DNA from: Methanosarcina horonobensis HB-1 = JCM 15518
GTDB taxonomy: Archaea; Halobacteriota; Methanosarcinia; Methanosarcinales; Methanosarcinaceae
Direction of reading: 5' to 3'
Length of the DNA stretch: 64,000 bases
NCBI RefSeq assembly: GCF_000970285.1
Contig: NZ_CP009516.1
Span: 186,001 to 250,000, forward strand
The notes under the pieces are model-generated. The model had not been told where the DNA came from and made no database searches. It worked only from the letters and a program-made list of their open reading frames with translations. Positions 18,007-26,373 of this stretch are shown in pieces; position 1 is the first letter of the stretch, and each line of letters starts with the position of its first letter. The position numbers were made by a program, and so were the translations under genes.

Positions 18007-19113
18007 ATGAAACTACTGGTCTGCACAACAGAGTATTTTCCGTACGGCGCAGGCATCGCCAACGTTGTATACAACGTCGTGGAACAGCTTAAAGGAATGG
18101 GTATTGAGTGTACGGTCTGTTCACCAACCGGTCCGGATATCAAACTAGGGAACCAAGCCCTGATACCGAAAATAGGTATCGGTGGGTTGCTCAACTACTG
18201 GCATCAGGCTTCCCGGTATTTCAAAGACAACGATTACGATGTCGTCTGGCTCCAGAATCCCTTTATTCTTACTGGAAATCCCTTCAAGCGTTGCTTGGTG
18301 ACAATGCACTCAACCTACTATGGTTCGAGCACGCATGGCGTCGGGACTTTCCCGCTTCACCTGTATAAGTCACTGGTGGCTCATATCGAACGTTATTGCC
18401 TTACTCGCATGCCTCCCGACACGCTCTTCACCGGCGTAGGCCAACCAGTCTGTGAAGAACTGGAAGAAATCGGGGTCGTACAGAATATGATAACCTGTAT
18501 CCCTAACGGGGTTAATGCCAGGCAGTTCCGCCCATTGGATGATAAGAAATCGGTGCGGAAGAAGTTCGGAATCCCAGAGGATGATATCGTTCTCCTGAGC
18601 GTCGGGCGGTTAACTCCCGCAAAACAACCCTTTACCATGATCGAGGTATTCTCGCACCTCGAGAAGAAGCTGGGCAACGTGACCCTCTGCATCGCAGGCA
18701 AAGGCGAGTTATTGGAAGAGATAAAAGGCTTTGTAAAGGAAAAAGGGTTGCGCAAAGTTCTTTTTCTTGGGCACGTAAACTATGAGTGGGATCTCCCTGA
18801 TCTCTATGCCTGTGCTGATTACTATATTATGACTTCGAAGTACGAGGGGTTGCCTCTGACACTGCTGGAAGCGATGGCTTCGGGCCTGCCATGCATAGTG
18901 TCTGATATTCCAAACCTGAGGGTTGTCGGAGATGCTGATTGCGGGATTATCCTCAATTACGGGAACATTAGTATGGCGTCCGATCAAATATTAGATTATA
19001 TCTCAAATGATCATTCTGATCATTCTCGAAATGCGAGAAAATATGCTCTTGACAAACTCGATTGGCATATTATTTCAGAGCAGTATCTTAAGGAGTTTTT
19101 AGGCTTAATGTGA
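18007..19113 (+). CDS. GT4 family glycosyltransferase
   Basis: A 368-residue GT-B enzyme, the same length as its paralogue 1896-3002. N-terminal TTEYFPYGAGIANVVYNVVE, linker CIPNGVNARQF, and canonical EX7E in YEGLPLTLLEAMASGLPC. AAGGAT precedes the ATG. The gene is GC-rich up to about 18950, after which the last 150 bases are AT-rich like the rest of the locus. This suggests a recombination edge near the 3' end. It probably uses the same donor as its paralogue. Confidence 0.92.
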   Translation: MKLLVCTTEYFPYGAGIANVVYNVVEQLKGMGIECTVCSPTGPDIKLGNQALIPKIGIGGLLNYWHQASRYFKDNDYDVVWLQNPFILTGNPFKRCLVTMHSTYYGSSTHGVGTFPLHLYKSLVAHIERYCLTRMPPDTLFTGVGQPVCEELEEIGVVQNMITCIPNGVNARQFRPLDDKKSVRKKFGIPEDDIVLLSVGRLTPAKQPFTMIEVFSHLEKKLGNVTLCIAGKGELLEEIKGFVKEKGLRKVLFLGHVNYEWDLPDLYACADYYIMTSKYEGLPLTLLEAMASGLPCIVSDIPNLRVVGDADCGIILNYGNISMASDQILDYISNDHSDHSRNARKYALDKLDWHIISEQYLKEFLGLM

Positions 19114-19185
19114 TGACATTACGTTAGACCTTTAGTTTGTCCCTGAACGATAGAATATATTGTAATCCATGAATAGGCAAGGAAT

Positions 19186-20310
19186 ATGAGATATAACACA
19201 AAAAAGCATATTGGGTTGCTAACTTTGCCCTTGGCAAGGGCTAGTGTGACACCGCTATTACATTTAGTTGAGATTTTAAATAATATCTCAACGAGATTTA
19301 CCTTAGTTACTGGTAACGAGGGTCATTTGGCGTATAAAGGAGAACATCGCTTTATCGTACATAGCGTTAATTATAAAATAGACAATTCTGTATGGAAAGT
19401 CGCGAGGTACTTGTATGGACAAGTAAAGGCATCAATACTATTGATTAAAATTTCAAGAGGAGTTGATTTTTGGTTCTTTTTTGGAGGACAACGTTCGGTT
19501 GTTCCCATAATTGCGGCAAAGTTGTTGAACAAGAAAGTTATTATTGTGATGGCCGGATCAGCCATAAGGGACTCATCATTCTCCCAAGATAACTTTCTGG
19601 AAGTTATAAAGATGTTATCGTCAACTTGTCTCTCACTAGCAGATAAAATCGTCATTTACTCACCAAATCTTATCCCGGAGTGGGACCTTGAGTCCTATCG
19701 CCACAAAATTGTCATCGCCCACCGCCACTTCCTAGATTTCGAGACCTTCACCGTCACCACTCCAATTTCCAACCGCTCTCCTCTAATCGGCTACATCGGC
19801 CGGCTGAGCGGAGAAAAAGGCATCCAGCACTTTGCCAAGGCTCTTCCCGCCATCTTCATCGACCGGCAGGATCTCCATGTGCTCATTGGTGGGGATGGGG
19901 AATTAAAGGATTCGATCGCCGTCTCCCTGCAGGAAGAAGAGCTTACCGCCCGCGTCGATCTTCCGGGCTGGATCTCACACGATGATCTCCCCAAATACCT
20001 GAACCAGCTCCACCTTCTCGTCCTCCCTTCCTACACTGAAGGGCTCCCGAATATCATGCTCGAGGCGATGGCTTGCGGGACCCCAGTGCTTGCGACACCA
20101 GTCGGGGCGATACCTGATGTTATAATAAATGGCAAGACAGGATTTTTTATGGATAATAACTCGCCCGAGTGTATCGCGGAGAATGTGATCCAGGCGCTGA
20201 ATTCCCCCGATCTGGAGCAGATCGCGGAAGCCGGGAGACGATTTGTGGAGAAGAATTTTACGTTCGGAAGTGTGGTTGAAAGGTGGAAGGAAGTGCTTGA
20301 AGAGATCTAA
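19186..20310 (+). CDS. GT4 family glycosyltransferase with mosaic base composition
   Basis: A 374-residue GT-B enzyme, counterpart of 3040-4170. AAGGA lies just before the ATG. The C-terminal domain has LIGYIGRLSGEKG and EX7E in TEGLPNIMLEAMACGTPVL. The N-terminal half is AT-rich (24 G+C of 60 in 19381-19440) and the C-terminal half GC-rich (37 of 60 in 19921-19980). The change occurs near 19670-19700, close to the boundary between the two Rossmann domains. The frame is intact, so this may be a functional hybrid with acceptor and donor domains of different origin. Confidence 0.92.
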   Translation: MRYNTKKHIGLLTLPLARASVTPLLHLVEILNNISTRFTLVTGNEGHLAYKGEHRFIVHSVNYKIDNSVWKVARYLYGQVKASILLIKISRGVDFWFFFGGQRSVVPIIAAKLLNKKVIIVMAGSAIRDSSFSQDNFLEVIKMLSSTCLSLADKIVIYSPNLIPEWDLESYRHKIVIAHRHFLDFETFTVTTPISNRSPLIGYIGRLSGEKGIQHFAKALPAIFIDRQDLHVLIGGDGELKDSIAVSLQEEELTARVDLPGWISHDDLPKYLNQLHLLVLPSYTEGLPNIMLEAMACGTPVLATPVGAIPDVIINGKTGFFMDNNSPECIAENVIQALNSPDLEQIAEAGRRFVEKNFTFGSVVERWKEVLEEI

Positions 20311-20392
20311 CTGGTATCATATAGCTAAAGCTCAAATAAATGATTACTTTCAGTAATGTGTTAATGAAATGTAACAATTTTGAGATGTTAAC

Positions 20393-22252
20393 ATGAGTCC
20401 TACTAATTATTTTTTAAATCAGAAATTTGATGATATAATTCCTATTTTAGGCGTTGCGTCTTCAATTTTACTAATTTTTGTGTGTATGTCTTTTAATCGT
20501 ACAGTATATTTATTTCCTGGAATTCTTTCACTTATTGCTTGTATGATATGGTTTGGTATGAGGAAGAAAACACTTTACAATCAGTATGCACACTTATCTT
20601 TTTCAACAGATATTATACTCAATTCTTTATATTTTATTTTTTTTTCACTTAGTATTTTATCTATCTATTTTAGACCGAATCTGTATGAAAGACCATTATT
20701 TTACTTTATTTTAGTGTCTTTAATCGTGGGGATCATGGCTCTTAGAATCTTCTGTAACAATATTTCAAATTCTCTGTTTATATTCCAAACAATATTAATT
20801 GGGATCTCTATTTCATGGTCCCAATTATTAATATTTCCAAGTCTGCTGGGCGTTGATCCTTGGTATCATCAAGCTTTGACATTAAAAATACTTGATATAC
20901 ATTTTATACCTGATGGATACAGTTACTCAAAGCTTCCATTATTCCACATATTAATTACTTTAACTTCTTTAGTCACAGGATTAGACTATAAATTTGCTAC
21001 AATGCTCTCTGTTGGTTTATCACAAATTATATGCAATGTACTTTTTATTTTCTTGCTTGGAAAGTTCCTATTTAACAATAGGATTGGCTTATTAGCATCT
21101 TTATTACTAGTTGTTGCTGACCATCATATTTATATGAGTTATTGGTCAATTCCAAATGCCTTTGCAGTCGTATTTGTTTTATTTCTATTATATCTTTTAT
21201 TTAAAGTAAAAATGAATGATTCTGTATTAATATCCATTGTTTCTATTTTACTAATGGTAGATATAATTCTCACTCATAGTGTTGTTTCAGTATTTACAGC
21301 AATTATTCTAACTTTTTACTGGCTGGGAAATTCTGTTTGTGATATATTGTATTCTAAAAAATATACCTCTATTACAAAGAATTATTCAATTTTATTTATC
21401 GTATCGATGTTTGCATGGTGGGGTTTTGCCTCTGGACATCTGTATAGTATTTCTAAGCTTCTAAAATGGGGTTTTAGTAGAGATATATTCGATAAAACAC
21501 CTACTATATTAATATCAAAACACATTGCTACAGTGTCATTTTCAGAACAATTATTTAATAATGCTGGCATGTTTTCATTTTTCGCATTATCTTTTGTTGG
21601 ATGTTTTTATATGATGTCTAAAAGGTATGGAAATCATAATACCTTTAATTTTGCATTTATTGGATTGATCCCGTTATTCTTTGGATTTTTTTCGTTAATT
21701 AGTAGTCATTCTATTGTTGAACATAGATGGTGGTATTTTGCTGAGATTTTATTATCTATTCCTCTCGCGCTCTCATTTACATTAATAACTAACTATTTTA
21801 AACAAAATTATCAAAGTTTGGGATTATTTTTTCTTTTAGTAGTTTTCATGTCATTTTTTTTAATAATGAGCCCTTTTGCAAATAGTGACAATCATATATT
21901 CTCACCAAATACTTCAATTACACACTCCTTTACAGCATCGGAACTCCAGGCTGTTAAAACAACATCAATAATCTGGGGAGGTACAATCAAAACAGATAGA
22001 TATTACGCGAACAGCCAAAAATTCGAATATAATAATTTTGAAGCTTTTTGTAATGAAATTTATCAAAAGAATCCAAATAATTTTTTACACAGCTTGGTAC
22101 TTACAAGAAAAGCGATCATTAATAAACCATTTAAATTATTTTCGTCGATTGTTAGCCTTGATTACGATCCAAGAATTCTTCTTGATGAACATGAATTCTC
22201 CAAAATATATGACTGCGGGTCTGTTGATGGCCGTCTGAAGCTCAGGTTTTAA
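20393..22252 (+). CDS. large polytopic membrane protein, GT-C-like
   Basis: A 619-residue membrane protein with about 13 hydrophobic segments and a C-terminal soluble region of roughly 100 residues. It shares with 4260-6248 the early-loop pattern Asp155-x3-His159 and a PLFH ending at His185, and the same position between two GT4 genes. This supports the pair being orthologous members of the two cassettes. A GT-C glycosyltransferase or polymerase role is inferred. The base composition returns to AT-rich here. Confidence 0.8.
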   Translation: MSPTNYFLNQKFDDIIPILGVASSILLIFVCMSFNRTVYLFPGILSLIACMIWFGMRKKTLYNQYAHLSFSTDIILNSLYFIFFSLSILSIYFRPNLYERPLFYFILVSLIVGIMALRIFCNNISNSLFIFQTILIGISISWSQLLIFPSLLGVDPWYHQALTLKILDIHFIPDGYSYSKLPLFHILITLTSLVTGLDYKFATMLSVGLSQIICNVLFIFLLGKFLFNNRIGLLASLLLVVADHHIYMSYWSIPNAFAVVFVLFLLYLLFKVKMNDSVLISIVSILLMVDIILTHSVVSVFTAIILTFYWLGNSVCDILYSKKYTSITKNYSILFIVSMFAWWGFASGHLYSISKLLKWGFSRDIFDKTPTILISKHIATVSFSEQLFNNAGMFSFFALSFVGCFYMMSKRYGNHNTFNFAFIGLIPLFFGFFSLISSHSIVEHRWWYFAEILLSIPLALSFTLITNYFKQNYQSLGLFFLLVVFMSFFLIMSPFANSDNHIFSPNTSITHSFTASELQAVKTTSIIWGGTIKTDRYYANSQKFEYNNFEAFCNEIYQKNPNNFLHSLVLTRKAIINKPFKLFSSIVSLDYDPRILLDEHEFSKIYDCGSVDGRLKLRF

Positions 22253-22300
22253 AATCCAATTTCTTTATGAGGAATCTAATTTATCAAAAAGGGAGTTAAT

Positions 22301-23533
22301 ATGGAAAAAATAAACCTTAACATATGTCTTCTATTACCTGACTATTTTAGTGAAGAGATGCCTGCCAGGCCTGCGATTACTGAAATATATGGGAAGCATC
22401 TATCCCTTAATCATAATATTACTTGGATATGTCCCTCAAAAAAATTATATACACAATTGTTCGATCTACAGAAATACGAGCAAGTTAATGTTTATTCAAT
22501 ATCTCATCCAATTTGTCTTGGATTAATGTCGAAATCTTTTAACTTTATTATGTACTATTACAAATTGTACAAGCTTATGGCTGTATTATTCACAAAAGAG
22601 AATTTTGATATTATTCAAGTAAGAAATGATGTTTTCAGTGCCTTAATTGCTATATATTTCAAAAACAAATATCGTATACCATTTGTGTTTCAATATTCAT
22701 TCCCAATAGATGCTTTCAAATTTAGAAAAAGAAACATCTATTACTTTTTTGGAATTCTTCAAAATTACCTTCAAAAGTATATACTAAAAAATGCAGATCT
22801 TATCTTTCCAATAAGCGAATGGATGGAGTTTAAGTTAATAAAAGGGGGAATCTCCAAATCGAAAATGGTGCCACTTCCAATGGGTGTGAATCCAGAACTA
22901 TTCGACTTTAATATAGATGGTTCAAAGATAAGAGAAAGATACGGTTTAACTGACTATAAAGTTCTTCTTTATGTAGGGTCCATGGATAAACTACGATCAC
23001 TTGATCCAATAATTCATGCTTTTTCACTCATTAGGAAAACAAATTTAGACACAAAGTTGTTAATGGTTGGTGATGGAAATGATAGATCTCATCTCGAAGA
23101 ATTATCTGTAAAATTTGGAGTCAGTCAATATATCATATTTACTGGAAAAGTCTCTTATTTCGAAATCCCTTATTATATTTCATCTGCAGATATATGTTTA
23201 TCGCCGATTAGACCTTTGGACATTTATAAAGTAAGTTCTCCTACAAAATTATTTGAATCAATGGTCATGCGTAAGCCTGTTGTTGCAAATAAGGAAATTC
23301 AGGAACAAAGAGAAGTTCTCGAAGTAAGTAATGGTGGAATTCTAGTTGAATTCCAGGCGGAATCTTTTGCTAGTGGAATAATCAGATTATTAAAAAATCC
23401 TGACATTGCAAAAGCTATGGGAGAAAAGGGATATAGATGGGTCATAGAAAATAGATCCTATGAATCCATGGCTTATAATGTAGAAAAAGAATACTTCAAA
23501 CTTTTAAAATCTTACGGAGTGTCACAATCTTGA
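22301..23533 (+). CDS. GT4 family glycosyltransferase
   Basis: A 410-residue GT-B enzyme with linker PLPMGVNPELF, VLLYVGSMDKLRSLDPI, and a donor-site region SSPTKLFESMVMRKPVVA in which the first Glu of EX7E is replaced, as in the counterpart 6250-7443. AGGGAG lies before the ATG. The stop overlaps the TTG start of the AsnB-like gene (TTGA), so the two are translationally coupled. It completes the conserved six-gene order. Confidence 0.91.
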   Translation: MEKINLNICLLLPDYFSEEMPARPAITEIYGKHLSLNHNITWICPSKKLYTQLFDLQKYEQVNVYSISHPICLGLMSKSFNFIMYYYKLYKLMAVLFTKENFDIIQVRNDVFSALIAIYFKNKYRIPFVFQYSFPIDAFKFRKRNIYYFFGILQNYLQKYILKNADLIFPISEWMEFKLIKGGISKSKMVPLPMGVNPELFDFNIDGSKIRERYGLTDYKVLLYVGSMDKLRSLDPIIHAFSLIRKTNLDTKLLMVGDGNDRSHLEELSVKFGVSQYIIFTGKVSYFEIPYYISSADICLSPIRPLDIYKVSSPTKLFESMVMRKPVVANKEIQEQREVLEVSNGGILVEFQAESFASGIIRLLKNPDIAKAMGEKGYRWVIENRSYESMAYNVEKEYFKLLKSYGVSQS

Positions 23534-25362
23534 GTGGAATATTTGGATTTTTTGATCAAAATTTTAATGAAAACTTAATGAATAGTTTTCTTTATTTAAT
23601 TAAGAATACAGAATATTGTATCACAGATAAGATCCTCAATCATCTATGCCTTTTAGGTGAGTTAGATATATCAGGCTCCAAAGTGAAAGAATCAACAAAA
23701 GTTGATGAGGATGACATAAGTATAGTTTGTTGTGGCGAAATATATAATGAAGGTATTAATAATCTTAAATTAGAAATACTTCGATTATATAAAGAGAAGC
23801 AATTACATTCACTTTCTAATTTTAACGGTTCATTTGCAGCTGCAATATATGACCACAAAGAGGGAAAAATTACTCTTGTAAATGATAGATATGGTTTAAT
23901 GAAATTATTTTATTATTATGATAACGATCACTTTTGCTTTAGTCCAAAAATGAAACCGCTTTTAGCAATTTGTTCTGACAAAAGTCTAAGAGATGATTCA
24001 ATTGTTGATTTTTTCACTTTTGGCTATATTTTAGGTGACAAAACATTTTTTAAAAATATCCATCAATTGCCTTCTGGTTCCATATTGGAATACTCTAGAA
24101 ATCAGTTAAAAATTACAAAATATTGGTTTTACGAATATGACGAGAATTATGACTCAAGATCCAGTGATGAATTGATTTCTGAACTTGGCACTTTATGGCA
24201 GAAAGCTATAAAGCGTAGAATACAAAAGAATGATCGGGTTCTTATCCCATTAAGTGGTGGTCTAGATTCACGTGCTATTTTAGCAGAGGTTTTACAAATA
24301 ACATCAAAAGAAAATATTATAACATTTACTTTCGGACATCCTGGTAGCTTTGATTTCGAAATTGGAAAACTTGTAGCTAAAAATGCAGGTGTAAGGAATA
24401 TCGAATTAGGTGTTGAGATGGATTCTTTTGAATCTCAATATAATATTTCAATTGAAGATATCGAAGGGCTTATTGATGCCACACCATATATTGCTCTTAG
24501 AGGATATAAAGAGATGAAAAAATATGGAGCGAATATTATTTCAGGGTATATGGGTGGAGAAATTATGGGTTCTCATATTTCTTCAGAAATGTTAGATAAA
24601 ACGCTAAAATCAGAGTTAAATTATATTGATGCTAAAAATATAATATTTAATAAAAATAGTATATATAATTTAAATGATATTAAATTATTATTTAATCAAT
24701 CTTGCATTGTTGTTGATGACCTTGAACAATCTTTTGAAAATACACTACAAGACCTAATAACAAGAAAAAATTATGATATGGCTAATTTTTGCTCTTTATG
24801 GGATTATACACAAAGACAAAACAAATATATAATGACCACTCTTTTCAGATATCGTGGATCTTTTAAGAATTTGACTCCATTCTTAGATAACGATTTAATT
24901 GATTTTATGCTCAAAATTCCGCCTGAATTGAGATTTAATAAACATTTGTATACATTAATGCTCTTGAAAACATATCCCAAATTATTTGAAATCCCCACAA
25001 AAAATAGTTTTGGACTGAAACTGAAATCTCACAAAAAATTGAAGTCTCTCAAAATGGCGATCTTATTTTCAAAAACAAAAATAAATAATGCTTCAAGTAT
25101 TTTGATTAATAAAAATATATTTCTTAATAAAAATAAAAATTATATTGATTATGATGACTTTCTACGGCGGAATTTTGAATATAATTATTACATTCGAAGT
25201 ATGGTTTTTAAAGTTAGAGAAAGAAAGTATTTTAATAAAGAATTCATTGAAAATATTTGGAAACTGCATATGAGTGGTAAAGAAAATTATTCAATGTTAT
25301 TTGGTCTATTAGTTACATTTGAGTTGTTTTATGAGTCGTATGTTGAAAATAATGATTTTTAA
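23530..25362 (+). CDS. asparagine synthetase B-like amidotransferase lacking the glutaminase Cys
   Basis: A 610-residue protein of the AsnB family: an N-terminal Ntn glutaminase-like domain (residues 2-190) and a C-terminal ATP-pyrophosphatase domain with SGGLDS at 242-247. Family members adenylate a carboxylate and transfer ammonia from glutamine. The nucleophile that should be Cys2 is Ser (MSGIFGFF, codon AGT), so glutamine-dependent activity is doubtful; the synthetase motif is intact. The start is TTG overlapping the previous TGA. In glycan loci AsnB paralogues amidate uronic acids, and that role, with free ammonia or another amine, is inferred. beta-Lactam-synthetase-like chemistry is an alternative. 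Confidence 0.86.
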   Translation: MSGIFGFFDQNFNENLMNSFLYLIKNTEYCITDKILNHLCLLGELDISGSKVKESTKVDEDDISIVCCGEIYNEGINNLKLEILRLYKEKQLHSLSNFNGSFAAAIYDHKEGKITLVNDRYGLMKLFYYYDNDHFCFSPKMKPLLAICSDKSLRDDSIVDFFTFGYILGDKTFFKNIHQLPSGSILEYSRNQLKITKYWFYEYDENYDSRSSDELISELGTLWQKAIKRRIQKNDRVLIPLSGGLDSRAILAEVLQITSKENIITFTFGHPGSFDFEIGKLVAKNAGVRNIELGVEMDSFESQYNISIEDIEGLIDATPYIALRGYKEMKKYGANIISGYMGGEIMGSHISSEMLDKTLKSELNYIDAKNIIFNKNSIYNLNDIKLLFNQSCIVVDDLEQSFENTLQDLITRKNYDMANFCSLWDYTQRQNKYIMTTLFRYRGSFKNLTPFLDNDLIDFMLKIPPELRFNKHLYTLMLLKTYPKLFEIPTKNSFGLKLKSHKKLKSLKMAILFSKTKINNASSILINKNIFLNKNKNYIDYDDFLRRNFEYNYYIRSMVFKVRERKYFNKEFIENIWKLHMSGKENYSMLFGLLVTFELFYESYVENNDF

Positions 25363-25560
25363 TTTTTTATGAATTCGTTGCAATCATTTAATTTTAGAAG
25401 TATATATCACTATTCGAGTAAGTAAATTTAAATGTTTATAAAATATAATTTTTGGGTAAGTAGACTGAAGAATCTATTATTCGCAATTAAAAATAAGAAT
25501 AATTAATATTTTAACAAATTTTTGATTAATAACCTAGAATTTTAGATTTGAGGTAAATAA

Positions 25561-26070
25561 ATGAACATATGTTTATTCTTTAACTTAATTCGAAATTTAA
25601 TACTTGAGCATCTGTTTTTATTTATTAGATACATATATTGGAAAATGCTTTTTAATGAATTGGGCAAAAATGTCAGATTCTATGGTAGTATTAAAGTACT
25701 CAGGCCAAATAATGTTTCCGTAGGAAATAATTGTGCATTCAATGATTATGTACTTCTTAATGCAAGAAATAAACTATATATTGGAGACAATGTGGTTTTT
25801 TCTTCCGGCGCGACCATTCATACGGCAGGTTTAATGTACAATGATCCTCAAAAGAGTCATCTCAGTAAAAAAATATCAATTGAAGATGACGTATGGATCG
25901 GAACAAATGCAACTATTTTGCCTGGAGTAACTATTGGAAAAAACAGTGTAATAGGTGCCGGAGCAGTAGTTAATAAAAGTATTCCTCCGAATTCAGTTGT
26001 AGTAGGAATACCTGCTAAGATTATTAAGACTATAGATTTTTTTGATCGAAACGAAGATAATTATCATTAG
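25561..26070 (+). CDS. left-handed beta-helix acetyltransferase (hexapeptide repeat)
   Basis: A 169-residue protein with the hexapeptide repeats of O- or N-acetyltransferases. VSVGNNCAFNDYVLLNARN is followed by an extended loop, then EDDVWIGTNATILPGVTIG and NSVIGAGAVVNKSIPPNSVV. His in TIHTAG is in the usual catalytic position of the loop. GAGGT precedes the ATG. A hydrophobic N-terminal helix of about 25 residues may tether it to the membrane. It would acetylate a sugar of the module B glycan. Confidence 0.9.
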   Translation: MNICLFFNLIRNLILEHLFLFIRYIYWKMLFNELGKNVRFYGSIKVLRPNNVSVGNNCAFNDYVLLNARNKLYIGDNVVFSSGATIHTAGLMYNDPQKSHLSKKISIEDDVWIGTNATILPGVTIGKNSVIGAGAVVNKSIPPNSVVVGIPAKIIKTIDFFDRNEDNYH

Positions 26071-26101
26071 CTTGAATAAATTTCTTTTTTTCATTTATCT
26101 G

Positions 26102-26347
26102 ACTTTCCGCAGATGTCTTCAAAAAAATAACATTTTTCCTGTTATCGTTTTTGGAGAATTATTCGAATATCTTTAATTATTATCCCAACTGAATCTTCGG
26201 GAAATGGCTGCTGGAGGCTTTTAATGAAGGCAAAAGGTCGAGAATTGTAGGACATTTAAAAAACACATGCTTGAGTAACCAAGGAGATTTCCAGAAAAAA
26301 CGATAGCAAGAAAAATTATGAAAATTGAAAGGACATCTGCGGAAAGT
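26102..26347. mobile_element. MITE-like element with long terminal inverted repeats
   Basis: The 246-bp element fills the gap between the acetyltransferase and the convergent flippase. Outer repeats are a perfect 16-bp pair, ACTTTCCGCAGATGTC at 26102-26117 and its inverse at 26332-26347. Imperfect pairing continues inwards for about 40 more bases on each side. There is no open frame. It is a non-autonomous element or the two ends of a deleted IS. A transcript from either side could fold into a long stem. Confidence 0.65.
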
Positions 26348-26373
26348 GAGATTTATGATTCTACTAATTTTTC

